From the NCBI GenBank assembly GCA_002453275.1, contig DKGN01000038.1, positions 1-6,529 on the forward strand: a stretch of DNA of 6,529 nt. The letters run 5' to 3'. Shown here one piece after another: positions 1 through 5,472 of the stretch. Each line of letters opens with the position of its first letter. Position 1 is the stretch's first letter. The stretch comes from Caryophanales bacterium UBA6769. GTDB lineage: Bacteria; Bacillota; Bacilli; Bacillales; UBA6769. The notes under the pieces were generated by a model, which saw only the letters and a program-made list of their open reading frames with translations, was not told the origin of the DNA and did no database searches. The position numbers and the translations under genes are program-made.

Positions 1-688
1 GTAATGTCGTTGCATACACTTGTGAAGATGGCTTCACTTCAGGTAACATCGATTTCGGGATCGTAAAAATCTCTAATAATTGTTCATCCCATGTTAATTC
101 ATGGATATTATAAAGAAGTGTTCGTGAAGCATTCGTGTAGTCAGTAACGTGCACTTCCCCACCTGACAGCTTCCATATAAGCCACGTGTCAATTGTCCCA
201 AAAAGTAAATGACCCGCTTCCGCTAGCTCTCTTGCACCGTCGACATTGTCAAGGATCCATTTCACTTTTGTTGCTGAAAAGTAAGCATCAATTAAAAGCC
301 CTGTTTTCTCCCGGATTATCTCTTCATGCCCGGCTTCTTTTAACTCATTGCACAATTCAACAGTTTGACGTGATTGCCATACGATCGCATGATAAAATGG
401 CATTCCTGTCCGTTTATCCCAGACGACCGTCGTTTCACGTTGATTTGTAATTCCAATTGCAGCGATGTCCTGTGGGTGAATCGATGAACGTGTAGCCACA
501 ACTTGAGCAAGGACCGCGAGCGTACTACTCCAAATTTCTTGTGCATCATGTTCAACCCAACCTGGGTGAGGAAAATGTTGTGTAAACTCTTTTTGAGAAG
601 TTTCTTCCACTTCTCCTCGGCGATTGAACAAAATTGCTCTCGTACTCGTCGTCCCTTGATCAATCGCAAGAACATATTTCTTTTCCAT
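1..688 (-). CDS. glpK: Glycerol kinase, N-terminal 229 codons (3' end outside window)
   Basis: Glycerol kinase phosphorylates glycerol with ATP to sn-glycerol 3-phosphate in the cytoplasm, the first step of glycerol use. Reading the minus strand from ATG 688 gives an open frame to the window edge. It starts MEKKYVLAIDQGTTSTRAIL, the FGGY-kinase phosphate-binding motif (DQGTTS at residues 10-15). Glycerol-contact residues seen are R84 and E85 in TNQRET, and Y136 in LLIDAYFSAT. FGTIDTWLIWKL (about 163-174) and TDYTNASRTLLYN (about 182-194) are also typical of GlpK. A G-rich site (AGGGGGCGG) lies 7 bases before the ATG. The family is about 500 residues, so slightly under half is visible; the second domain, with the catalytic Asp and the PTS-phosphorylated His, is missing. 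A hairpin stands 45 bases upstream, and glpF, the usual upstream partner in Bacillus, is not adjacent. Identification is confident. Confidence 0.95.
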   Translation of the reverse strand, partial: MEKKYVLAIDQGTTSTRAILFNRRGEVEETSQKEFTQHFPHPGWVEHDAQEIWSSTLAVLAQVVATRSSIHPQDIAAIGITNQRETTVVWDKRTGMPFYHAIVWQSRQTVELCNELKEAGHEEIIREKTGLLIDAYFSATKVKWILDNVDGARELAEAGHLLFGTIDTWLIWKLSGGEVHVTDYTNASRTLLYNIHELTWDEQLLEIFTIPKSMLPEVKPSSQVYATTL

Positions 689-715
689 CAAAACCGCCCC
701 CTTTTTTCTAAATGA

Positions 716-760
716 TAACAAAACAAAAAGAAGGAAGCGATCCAAAAATGGAACGCTTCC
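716..760 (-). terminator. Hairpin plus T-rich tail between the CBS gene and glpK (terminator or attenuator)
   Basis: On the minus strand, GGAAGCGTTCC and GGATCGCTTCC form an 11-bp stem with one mismatch around the loop ATTTTT. The tail TTCTTTTTGTTTTG follows. The stem covers 733-760 and begins 23 bases after the stop codon of the CBS gene, so the simplest reading is that gene's rho-independent terminator. Only 44 bases separate the hairpin from the glpK start, and they hold no obvious promoter. The hairpin could therefore also be a conditional terminator in the glpK leader, of the kind that GlpP controls in B. subtilis glp operons. That second role is inference. Confidence 0.75.
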
Positions 761-783
761 AACTTTTCACACGTTCGATGCAT

Positions 784-1002
784 TTACTGTTGCGGTCGAG
801 ATGGAGTTGAAATCTTCGAGAGCGCTTCTCCCGCTTTAGAATCATACTGTTGTTCAGTTGCAACATCACCTAAAGAAATCATGCCAACGATTTGGTTATT
901 TTCAATAACAGGAAGTCGACGAATTTTCTTATCAGCCATGAGGCGTGCTGCTTCTTGAACTTCAGTATGAGGTGTGACACTTATAGACCGATTTCTTTTC
1001 AT
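784..1002 (-). CDS. Second CBS-domain fragment of the broken yhcV-like gene
   Basis: This 72-codon frame holds the second CBS repeat: RSISVTPHTEVQEAARLM, DKKIRRLPVIENNQIVGMIS and LGDVATEQ, followed by a short polar tail ending in SRPQQ. It overlaps the first fragment by 41 bases in the +1 frame. Its ATG at 1002 has GGCGG only two bases upstream, too close for efficient initiation, so separate translation would depend on reinitiation or frameshifting. The ATG most likely corresponds to the internal Met that opens the second CBS repeat in intact relatives. I regard it as the 3' remnant of one gene rather than an independent gene. Confidence 0.45.
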   Translation of the reverse strand: MKRNRSISVTPHTEVQEAARLMADKKIRRLPVIENNQIVGMISLGDVATEQQYDSKAGEALSKISTPSRPQQ

Positions 1003-1195
1003 TTCCGCCGTCAGCTGTCGATCGAATTGTAATGTCGCGGTCAGTCACCATCCCGCTAATGTGGTTCCCTTCGATGACTGGGATTGCACCGATATTATGG
1101 TCATGCATGAGCCGAGCGGCCTCTTCAATATTCTGATTTGGTGAAACAGATATAACAGATTTCGTCATTAGACTTTCAACAGTTTGCTGTGGCAT
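962..1195 (-). CDS. First CBS-domain fragment of the broken yhcV-like gene
   Basis: This 77-codon frame carries a complete first CBS repeat: residues 1-60 include ESLMTKSVISVSP, EEAARLMHDHNIGAIPVIEG and SGMVTDRDITIR, all standard CBS landmarks. From about residue 67 (after ADGG) the reading leaves the family pattern and ends in an unrelated tail, NEKKSVYKCHTSY. That tail is the out-of-frame reading of the start of the second CBS repeat. The ATG at 1195 is chosen because the N-terminus matches the family, but no AGGAGG-like site lies upstream (GGTTAAAATAAGCGT). A lone CBS repeat would need to dimerise or pair with the downstream fragment to make a ligand pocket. Confidence 0.5.
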   Translation of the reverse strand: MPQQTVESLMTKSVISVSPNQNIEEAARLMHDHNIGAIPVIEGNHISGMVTDRDITIRSTADGGNEKKSVYKCHTSY

Positions 1196-1242
1196 ACGCT
1201 TATTTTAACCAAGTAGGACCGTTATATTTTGCCTATTTTTAA

Positions 1243-2412
1243 CTAGCTGGCTGCTTGTTTTCGAAAGAAGCTTTTTAACGCAAAATAGACATCCTGTTTC
1301 TCCTTTAAAATGTAATGACGAAATTTAGGGTTTTCAATGTTTCTGTATGCTGACATAAGGGTCGAATGCCGACTGTATGCATTCACTTCCCCATAGCCAA
1401 ACATGTTGGACACTTCCATAATTTCATCGACAAGCTTTAGACACCGCCGATTATCCGATGTTAAATTATCCCCGTCTGAAAAATGAAATGGATAGATGTT
1501 ATACCGGTCTGGGTGATACGTTTCATCGATGATTTCCAGCGTTTTATAATATGCAGACGAACAAATGGTTCCACCGCTTTCCCCTCTAGAAAAAAATGCT
1601 TCTTCCGAAACGACTTTTGCTTCCGTGTGATGTGCAATAAATTCGATGTTCACTTTTTCATATTTCGTACGCAAAAAGCGTGTCATCCAAAAGAAAAAAC
1701 TGCGTGCCATATATTTTTCCCAGTTCCCCATTGACCCACTTGTATCCATCATCGCGATGACAACCGCCTTTGATTCAGGACGAATCGATTCATTCCATGT
1801 TTTAAAGCGAAGATCGTCATTTGAAATTGGGGCAATTTGAGTTTTTCCACCTCGTGCATTCCGTTTTAATGCTTCTAAAATCGTTCGCTTTTTATCGATA
1901 TTTCCCATTAACCCTTTTTTCCTTACATCGTTAAATTCAATATCTGTCGTCACAACATCTGAGGCTTCCTTTTCCTTCAATTCAGGTAATTCTAAATCTT
2001 TGAATAGCGCTCCTTCTAGATCGGCTAAAGAGACCTCTGCTTCATAATAATCATGACCAGGTTGATCGCCTGCTTTTTCGCCTTGCCCTGACCCTGCATC
2101 TCGCTGACCTTGACTTGCAGGTTCACGCGCAACAACATCTCCAACCTCGCTATCGCCATCGCCTTGACCGACGTGTTTAGTTTTATTAAAGTTATAGCGA
2201 ATTTTAAATTCATCTAATGATCGGATGGGAATTTTTAATACGTCTTGACCGTCTGACATAATAATACTCTCTTCAGTTATTAAATCTGGTAAGTTCTGTT
2301 GAATAGCATCTTGAACCTTCTCCATGTGACGCTCTTGGTCTTGGTAACCTTTACGGTGGAGGGACCAGTTTTCTTTCGAGACAACAAAACTATTTTCATT
2401 CATTTCCCGCAT
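1243..2412 (-). CDS. yhbH: Sporulation protein YhbH (DUF444, VWA-like)
   Basis: This is a 389-residue protein of the YhbH/YeaH (DUF444) family, close to the length of the B. subtilis protein and resembling it throughout. Its N-terminus (NENSFVVSKENWSLHRKG) and the stretch LPDLITEESIIMSDGQDVLKI are family hallmarks. Residues 81-120 form a Gly/Gln/Asp-rich linker. The C-terminal half is a von Willebrand A-like fold: MIDAS motif DTSGS at 223-227, a second element ESGGT at 278-282 and FSDGDN at 311-316. The start at ATG 2412 is supported by AGGAGG ten bases upstream. In B. subtilis the gene belongs to the mother-cell (sigma-E) sporulation set and lies beside prkA; here a signal peptidase gene separates them. 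By analogy with other AAA+/VWA pairs it probably acts as the metal-dependent partner of PrkA; its biochemical activity is not known. Identification is firm, molecular role inferred. Confidence 0.95.
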   Translation of the reverse strand: MREMNENSFVVSKENWSLHRKGYQDQERHMEKVQDAIQQNLPDLITEESIIMSDGQDVLKIPIRSLDEFKIRYNFNKTKHVGQGDGDSEVGDVVAREPASQGQRDAGSGQGEKAGDQPGHDYYEAEVSLADLEGALFKDLELPELKEKEASDVVTTDIEFNDVRKKGLMGNIDKKRTILEALKRNARGGKTQIAPISNDDLRFKTWNESIRPESKAVVIAMMDTSGSMGNWEKYMARSFFFWMTRFLRTKYEKVNIEFIAHHTEAKVVSEEAFFSRGESGGTICSSAYYKTLEIIDETYHPDRYNIYPFHFSDGDNLTSDNRRCLKLVDEIMEVSNMFGYGEVNAYSRHSTLMSAYRNIENPKFRHYILKEKQDVYFALKSFFRKQAAS

Positions 2413-2472
2413 GCCAACATTCCCTCCTCATTTTTTTTAGAAAGTGGACCTTGCAAAATACATCAATTGTTT

Positions 2473-2501
2473 AACGTATGCAAAGTCTTTATCTACTATG
2501 T
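2473..2501 (-). promoter_or_regulatory. Candidate sigma-E-type promoter of yhbH
   Basis: On the minus strand CATACGTT (2473-2480) matches the sigma-E -10 box (CATACA-T) except at one position. ACATAGT (2495-2501) lies 14 bases upstream and keeps the central ATA of the -35 element. It would give a leader of about 50 bases before the yhbH ATG. The placement downstream of the signal-peptidase terminator means yhbH needs a promoter of this sort. The match is by eye only. Confidence 0.4.
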
Positions 2502-2535
2502 TATGCATGAAAGACGTGAGTTTGCACAATAAAGC

Positions 2536-2565
2536 AAAAAAACAAGGCACTTAGCACGCCTTGTT
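2536..2565 (-). terminator. Rho-independent terminator after the signal peptidase gene
   Basis: On the minus strand AACAAGGC and GCCTTGTT make a perfect 8-bp stem around the loop GTGCTAAGT, and the right arm runs straight into TTTTTTT. The hairpin begins at the TAA stop of the signal peptidase gene (2565-2567). It should stop transcription before yhbH. Confidence 0.85.
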
Positions 2566-3119
2566 TAGTCAAACTTTATTTGAAATTGTTCAATTGGCCA
2601 GTAGCGTAAGTCAACAATTCCAACAATTTCACTTTTGCTTATAAAACCAATATGTCGGCTGTCATAACTATGTCTACGGTTGTCTCCTAAAACAAAATAA
2701 TAATCATCTGGAACCGTGGAACGACCTGTCTTGTCTAAAAGTGTGAAATCTTCTGTAAGCTGGCCATCAAATAATTCAGTTTTATATTCATCTAAATACG
2801 GTTCCTCAAATTGTTTTCCATTAACATAAAGGTGATCGTTTTCATATTCAATTTTATCACCTGGCAAGCCAATTATTCTTTTAATATAATCTTCATCATG
2901 ATTTGCATGGAAAACAATCAGATCAAAACGATCCGGAGACTTAAATTCTATTTCAATTTTATTAACAATCAATCGATTGCCTTCTTCAATTGTCGGCATC
3001 ATCGATTCTCCATTTACAATGTAATTTGCAAACAAATAATGCCGAACAAGGGCAACGACCAAAAAAGCAATTAAAGCGGCTTTAAGCCAATCTAGAAAAC
3101 GAACTTCATTATTCGGCAT
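2565..3119 (-). CDS. lepB: Type I signal peptidase (SipS/SipT-like)
   Basis: This 184-residue protein is a Gram-positive type I signal peptidase (family S26), the membrane enzyme that cuts signal peptides from secreted proteins on the outer face of the cytoplasmic membrane. One N-terminal transmembrane helix (about residues 10-32, WLKAALIAFLVVALV onward) anchors it. The catalytic serine is S39 in NGESMMPT and the general-base lysine is K80 in EDYIKRIIGLPGD. GDNRRHSYDSR (145-155) is the conserved final box. Its length and single membrane segment match the Bacillus SipS/T/U/V group rather than the archaeal/ER-like SipW type, which lacks this lysine. Start ATG 3119 has GAGGAG six bases upstream. 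The gene ends in a strong terminator. It stands between prkA and yhbH, which are adjacent in B. subtilis, so it may be an insertion; a sporulation-specific role is speculative. The exact paralogue cannot be named. Confidence 0.94.
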   Translation of the reverse strand: MPNNEVRFLDWLKAALIAFLVVALVRHYLFANYIVNGESMMPTIEEGNRLIVNKIEIEFKSPDRFDLIVFHANHDEDYIKRIIGLPGDKIEYENDHLYVNGKQFEEPYLDEYKTELFDGQLTEDFTLLDKTGRSTVPDDYYFVLGDNRRHSYDSRHIGFISKSEIVGIVDLRYWPIEQFQIKFD

Positions 3120-3326
3120 TACGCTCTCCTCATCGTTGTAAGTTTATTTATTTCAGTGGTGTATACAATTAATATCGCACACAGCTTTTGCTACGAAACT
3201 TCATCTGAATCAAGTCTTCCTTATACAATATCATGCCTATGTTATTACAACAACAAATTTATCCGAGCAATTTAAGAGCGATTTCACTCTGTCTTAAAAA
3301 TGGAAAATTAAGGTGGTAAAAAAACT
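3120..3326 (-). other. Intergenic region between prkA and the signal peptidase gene
   Basis: This 207-bp AT-rich gap has no coding frame I would accept. No convincing terminator follows prkA: the stem AGAGTG/CGCTCT (3275-3290) has only a weak tail and the T-run near 3320 has no stem before it. Read-through from prkA into the signal peptidase gene is therefore possible. The stretch next to the gene start carries its GAGGAG ribosome site. Confidence 0.5.
3225..3253 (-). promoter_or_regulatory. Weak candidate sigma-A promoter of the signal peptidase gene
   Basis: Minus-strand TTGTTG (3248-3253) and TATTGT (3225-3230) are separated by 17 bases, the standard sigma-A spacing. Each hexamer matches the consensus only partly, and an alternative -10, TATAAG, overlaps it by one base immediately downstream. 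In AT-rich DNA such matches arise by chance, so this is tentative. Confidence 0.22.
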
Positions 3327-5222
3327 TTATCGATTTAATAAACTTCCTACGTATTGAAGTAGTTCATTTGCCGATATTGAATTATATCCATACTCATCGA
3401 TGAGCCGTGCAATCACTTCGTTAATCTTCTTCAATTGCGATTCATCAGGTGTTTTCGTTGATGTCGTAATTTTAACGACATCTTTCAAATCAGCAAATAG
3501 TTTCTTTTGGATTGCTTCTCTTAAGCGATCATGTGAATAATAATCAAAACGCTTCCCTTTTCTAGCATAAGCGGAAATGCGAATAAGAATTTCTTCACGG
3601 AAAGCTTTTTTTGCATTTTCAGAAACACCAATTTGCTCTTCAATTGAGCGCATTAGCTTTTCATCTGGGTTCATTTCTTCCCCTGTTAGTGGGTCACGAA
3701 GCTTGTTTTGATTACAAAACGCTTCGACATTATCTAAATAGTTCTCCATCAGTGTTTTAGCCGACTCCTCATACGAATAGACGAAAGCTTTTTGGACTTC
3801 TTTTTTTGCAATTTCATCATACTCACGTCGAGCGACAGAAATGTAGTTCATATATTTCTCTTTATCTTCATCGGATATCGACGGGTGTTGGTCAAGGCCG
3901 TCTTTTAACGAACGCAACACGTCGAGCGCATTAATAGAAGGGACTTCCTTACGGATAATCGTGGACGAAATCCGATTGATGACGTACCTAGGGTCAATGC
4001 CACTCATTCCTTCATTAGGAAATTCAGCTTTTAATTCGTCGACGTCTATTTGATTAAAGCCCTCCACATTTTCTCCGTCATAAAGGCGCATTTTTTTCAC
4101 GAGATCGATCCCTTGTTTTTTTGATTCCTTCAACCTCGTTAAAATTGAAAATTTTGCGGCAACCCGCAACGCATGGGGAGCAATATGCACGTGAGCCATA
4201 TCACTTTCACGGATCATTTTTTTATAAATTCGCTCTTCCTGACTCACTTTCAAGTTATAAGGAATTGGCATGACGATAATTCTTGAATGCAACGCTTCAT
4301 TCTTTTTATTTGCAATGAATGAGCGGTACTCTGCTTCATTCGTATGCGCAACGATTAATTCATCCGCGCTAATTAAAGCAAACCGTCCCGCCTTAAAGTT
4401 GCCTTCTTGTGTCAATGAAAGCAAATGCCAAAGAAATTTTTCATCACACTTTAACATTTCTTGAAATTCCATCATCCCCCGATTTGCCTTGTTCAATTCA
4501 CCATCAAAACGATAAGCACGCGGATCAGATTCAGAACCAAATTCCGCAATCGTTGAAAAATCAATGCTTCCTGTTAAATCCGCAATATCCTGTGACTTCG
4601 GATCAGATGGGCTAAACGTGCCGATTCCAACGCGTTTATCTTCAGAGAAAAATATCCGTTCGATAATCACATCTTCGATTTTTCCAGCGTATTCTTTTTC
4701 AAGTCTCATCGTATTTAACGGTGATAAGCTCCCTTCGATTCGGATCCCATATTGTTCATAAAAATCTTCACGCAAATGTTGAGGAATAAGGTGAAGTGGC
4801 TCTTCATGCATTGGACAGCCTTTAATCGCATAAACGGCCCCCTCATCTGTGCGTGAATAATGTTCAAGACCTCGCTTCAACAACGTTACAATAGTCGATT
4901 TACCACCACTGACAGGCCCCATTAATAATAAAATTCTTTTTTTAACGTCTAACCTTTTGGCCGCAGGATGAAAATATTCTTCAACAAGCCTTTCAATTGC
5001 TTCCTCGAGACCAAATATTTCCTCACCAAAAAAATGATACAGTTTATGCTCATCTCTCTCTTCTATACCGGCAGCTCTTATCATATTATACACACGTGAA
5101 TGAGCAGTTTGCGCAACTTCAGGTTTTTCACTCAAAAGTTGTAAATATTCCGCGAATGTCCCTTCCCATTTCAAACGATTTTCTTCTTCACGATGCTTTT
5201 TTACACTGTTTAAAATATCCAA
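3327..5222 (-). CDS. prkA: PrkA, AAA+ sporulation protein (serine kinase/protease family)
   Basis: PrkA is a cytoplasmic AAA+ protein of the PrkA/YeaG family. It was first described as a serine kinase and more recently reported in B. subtilis as an ATP-dependent, Lon-like protease that promotes sporulation. From the start chosen here it has 631 residues, the length I recall for B. subtilis. Walker A is GPVSGGKST at 102-110 (Lys108). The Walker-B-like segment RFDGELNKANRG lies about 238-249, HTNEAEY near 293 may hold sensor 1, and SRIIVMP near 313 offers an arginine finger. The C-terminal third (KTPDESQLKKINEVIARLID) is the PrkA C-terminal domain. The longest frame opens at GTG 5231, but that codon touches GGAGG. 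TTG 5222 lies nine bases after GGAGG and yields MDILNSVKKHREEE, matching known PrkA N-termini. The gene is divergent from the penicillin-binding protein gene; its expected partner yhbH is one gene downstream. Confidence 0.95.
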   Translation of the reverse strand: MDILNSVKKHREEENRLKWEGTFAEYLQLLSEKPEVAQTAHSRVYNMIRAAGIEERDEHKLYHFFGEEIFGLEEAIERLVEEYFHPAAKRLDVKKRILLLMGPVSGGKSTIVTLLKRGLEHYSRTDEGAVYAIKGCPMHEEPLHLIPQHLREDFYEQYGIRIEGSLSPLNTMRLEKEYAGKIEDVIIERIFFSEDKRVGIGTFSPSDPKSQDIADLTGSIDFSTIAEFGSESDPRAYRFDGELNKANRGMMEFQEMLKCDEKFLWHLLSLTQEGNFKAGRFALISADELIVAHTNEAEYRSFIANKKNEALHSRIIVMPIPYNLKVSQEERIYKKMIRESDMAHVHIAPHALRVAAKFSILTRLKESKKQGIDLVKKMRLYDGENVEGFNQIDVDELKAEFPNEGMSGIDPRYVINRISSTIIRKEVPSINALDVLRSLKDGLDQHPSISDEDKEKYMNYISVARREYDEIAKKEVQKAFVYSYEESAKTLMENYLDNVEAFCNQNKLRDPLTGEEMNPDEKLMRSIEEQIGVSENAKKAFREEILIRISAYARKGKRFDYYSHDRLREAIQKKLFADLKDVVKITTSTKTPDESQLKKINEVIARLIDEYGYNSISANELLQYVGSLLNR

Positions 5223-5236
5223 TCTGATCACCCTCC
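5222..5236 (-). promoter_or_regulatory. Ribosome binding site that decides the prkA start
   Basis: On the minus strand GGAGG is followed immediately by GTG ATC AGA and then TTG. GGTGATC, overlapping this site, also matches the 16S rRNA 3' end beyond the Shine-Dalgarno core. A GTG start would leave no spacer, so TTG at 5222 is the workable initiation codon. Confidence 0.75.
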
Positions 5237-5339
5237 ATGAATGCCATCTCGTCCACTGTTATAAGCGGAATATTTCTTTTATAAACGGGGGACCTTTCAC
5301 TGAAAAGTACTCACGAATTTCGTGTTTTTGCTTTTTACC

Positions 5340-5347
5340 ATCGTATG
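5340..5347 (-). promoter_or_regulatory. Candidate sigma-E-type -10 box upstream of prkA
   Basis: Minus-strand CATACGAT matches the sigma-E -10 consensus at all but one position and is preceded by G, as is the element upstream of yhbH (GCATACG-T in both). The expected -35 region, around GTAATCA about 14 bases further upstream, is a poor match. The resulting leader of roughly 110 bases is long but possible. Confidence 0.33.
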
Positions 5348-5427
5348 CACTGACTTGTGCCTTGATTACGAACTCTTTATTGATAAATTGATTTTTTCTA
5401 CAATTAGCGCCGTTACAACGTGATTCG

Positions 5428-5436
5428 TGTTAAAAT
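5428..5436 (+). promoter_or_regulatory. Candidate extended -10 promoter of the penicillin-binding protein gene
   Basis: TGTTAAAAT fits an extended -10 (TG-N-TAAAAT, five of six positions of TATAAT) and ends 36 bases before the chosen ATG. No good -35 hexamer lies 17 bases upstream, but extended -10 promoters can do without one. A spore-specific sigma factor promoter cannot be excluded. Confidence 0.3.
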
Positions 5437-5472
5437 TGAAAAAGTATCATTTATGAAATGAGTGACAGCTGT

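Larger units (their letters stand above)
784..1195 (-). pseudogene. Broken two-CBS-domain protein (yhcV-like), frame lost in the linker
   Basis: The two reading frames here join into one protein of the small paired-CBS family (about 140 residues, like B. subtilis YhcV). CBS pairs (Bateman modules) bind adenine nucleotides and usually act as energy or redox sensors; no partner domain is present. The first half ends in the typical MVTDRDITIRSTADGG. The second begins MKRNRSISVTP, where the family would have something like VSEVM followed by the second CBS repeat. About nine linker residues are missing and the second half is shifted +1, consistent with a deletion of roughly 26 bases (23 or 29 also fit). 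No good Shine-Dalgarno site precedes the first ATG, which agrees with decay. Sequencing error is unlikely for a loss of this size, but expression as two half-proteins cannot be excluded. The gene follows yhbH by 47 bases and precedes glpK. Confidence 0.75.
5223..5472. other. Divergent intergenic region between prkA and the penicillin-binding protein gene
   Basis: This 250-bp region must hold the promoters of two divergent genes. Going rightwards it contains the prkA ribosome site, an 11-bp palindrome TTTCACTGAAA (5295-5305), a 13-bp palindrome CACGAATTTCGTG (5312-5324) followed by T-rich sequence, the sigma-E-like box of prkA (5340-5347), an AT-rich stretch (5375-5405) and an extended -10-like element (5428-5436). 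TTCGTGTT occurs twice, at 5319-5326 and 5424-5431. I see no coding frame or RNA gene in it. Confidence 0.6.

Noticed and set aside
193..715. Open frames on both strands over the glpK region (193-450 plus, 340-675 minus, 503-715 plus)
   Set aside because: They overlap the glycerol kinase frame, which runs open to the window edge and has clear family motifs; their translations show no recognisable pattern.
817..830. Possible catabolite-response element (AGAAGCGCTCTC core, minus strand) upstream of glpK
   Set aside because: Only about six of the ten fixed cre positions match and it lies within the second CBS coding part, so chance is likely.
990..1010. Programmed ribosomal frameshift joining the two CBS frames
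   Set aside because: A +1 shift would be needed, no convincing slippery codon or stimulator is seen, and the fused product would still lack about nine linker residues, so deletion explains the data better.
2025..2213. 62-codon minus-strand frame inside yhbH
   Set aside because: It is an alternative reading of the Gly/Gln-rich linker of yhbH with no start signal or family features.
2811..3074. 87-codon plus-strand frame over the signal peptidase gene
   Set aside because: It is antisense to the catalytic part of a clearly recognised peptidase and has no supporting signals.
3272..3297. Inverted repeat after prkA (AGAGTG/CGCTCT, with overlapping TTAAGA/TCTTAA) as a terminator
   Set aside because: The stem is short with a wobble pair and the following tail (TTAAATTGCTCGG) is not a proper T-run.
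4270..5227. Several plus-strand frames antisense to prkA
   Set aside because: They are shadows of a highly conserved coding sequence, with no ribosome sites and low-complexity translations.
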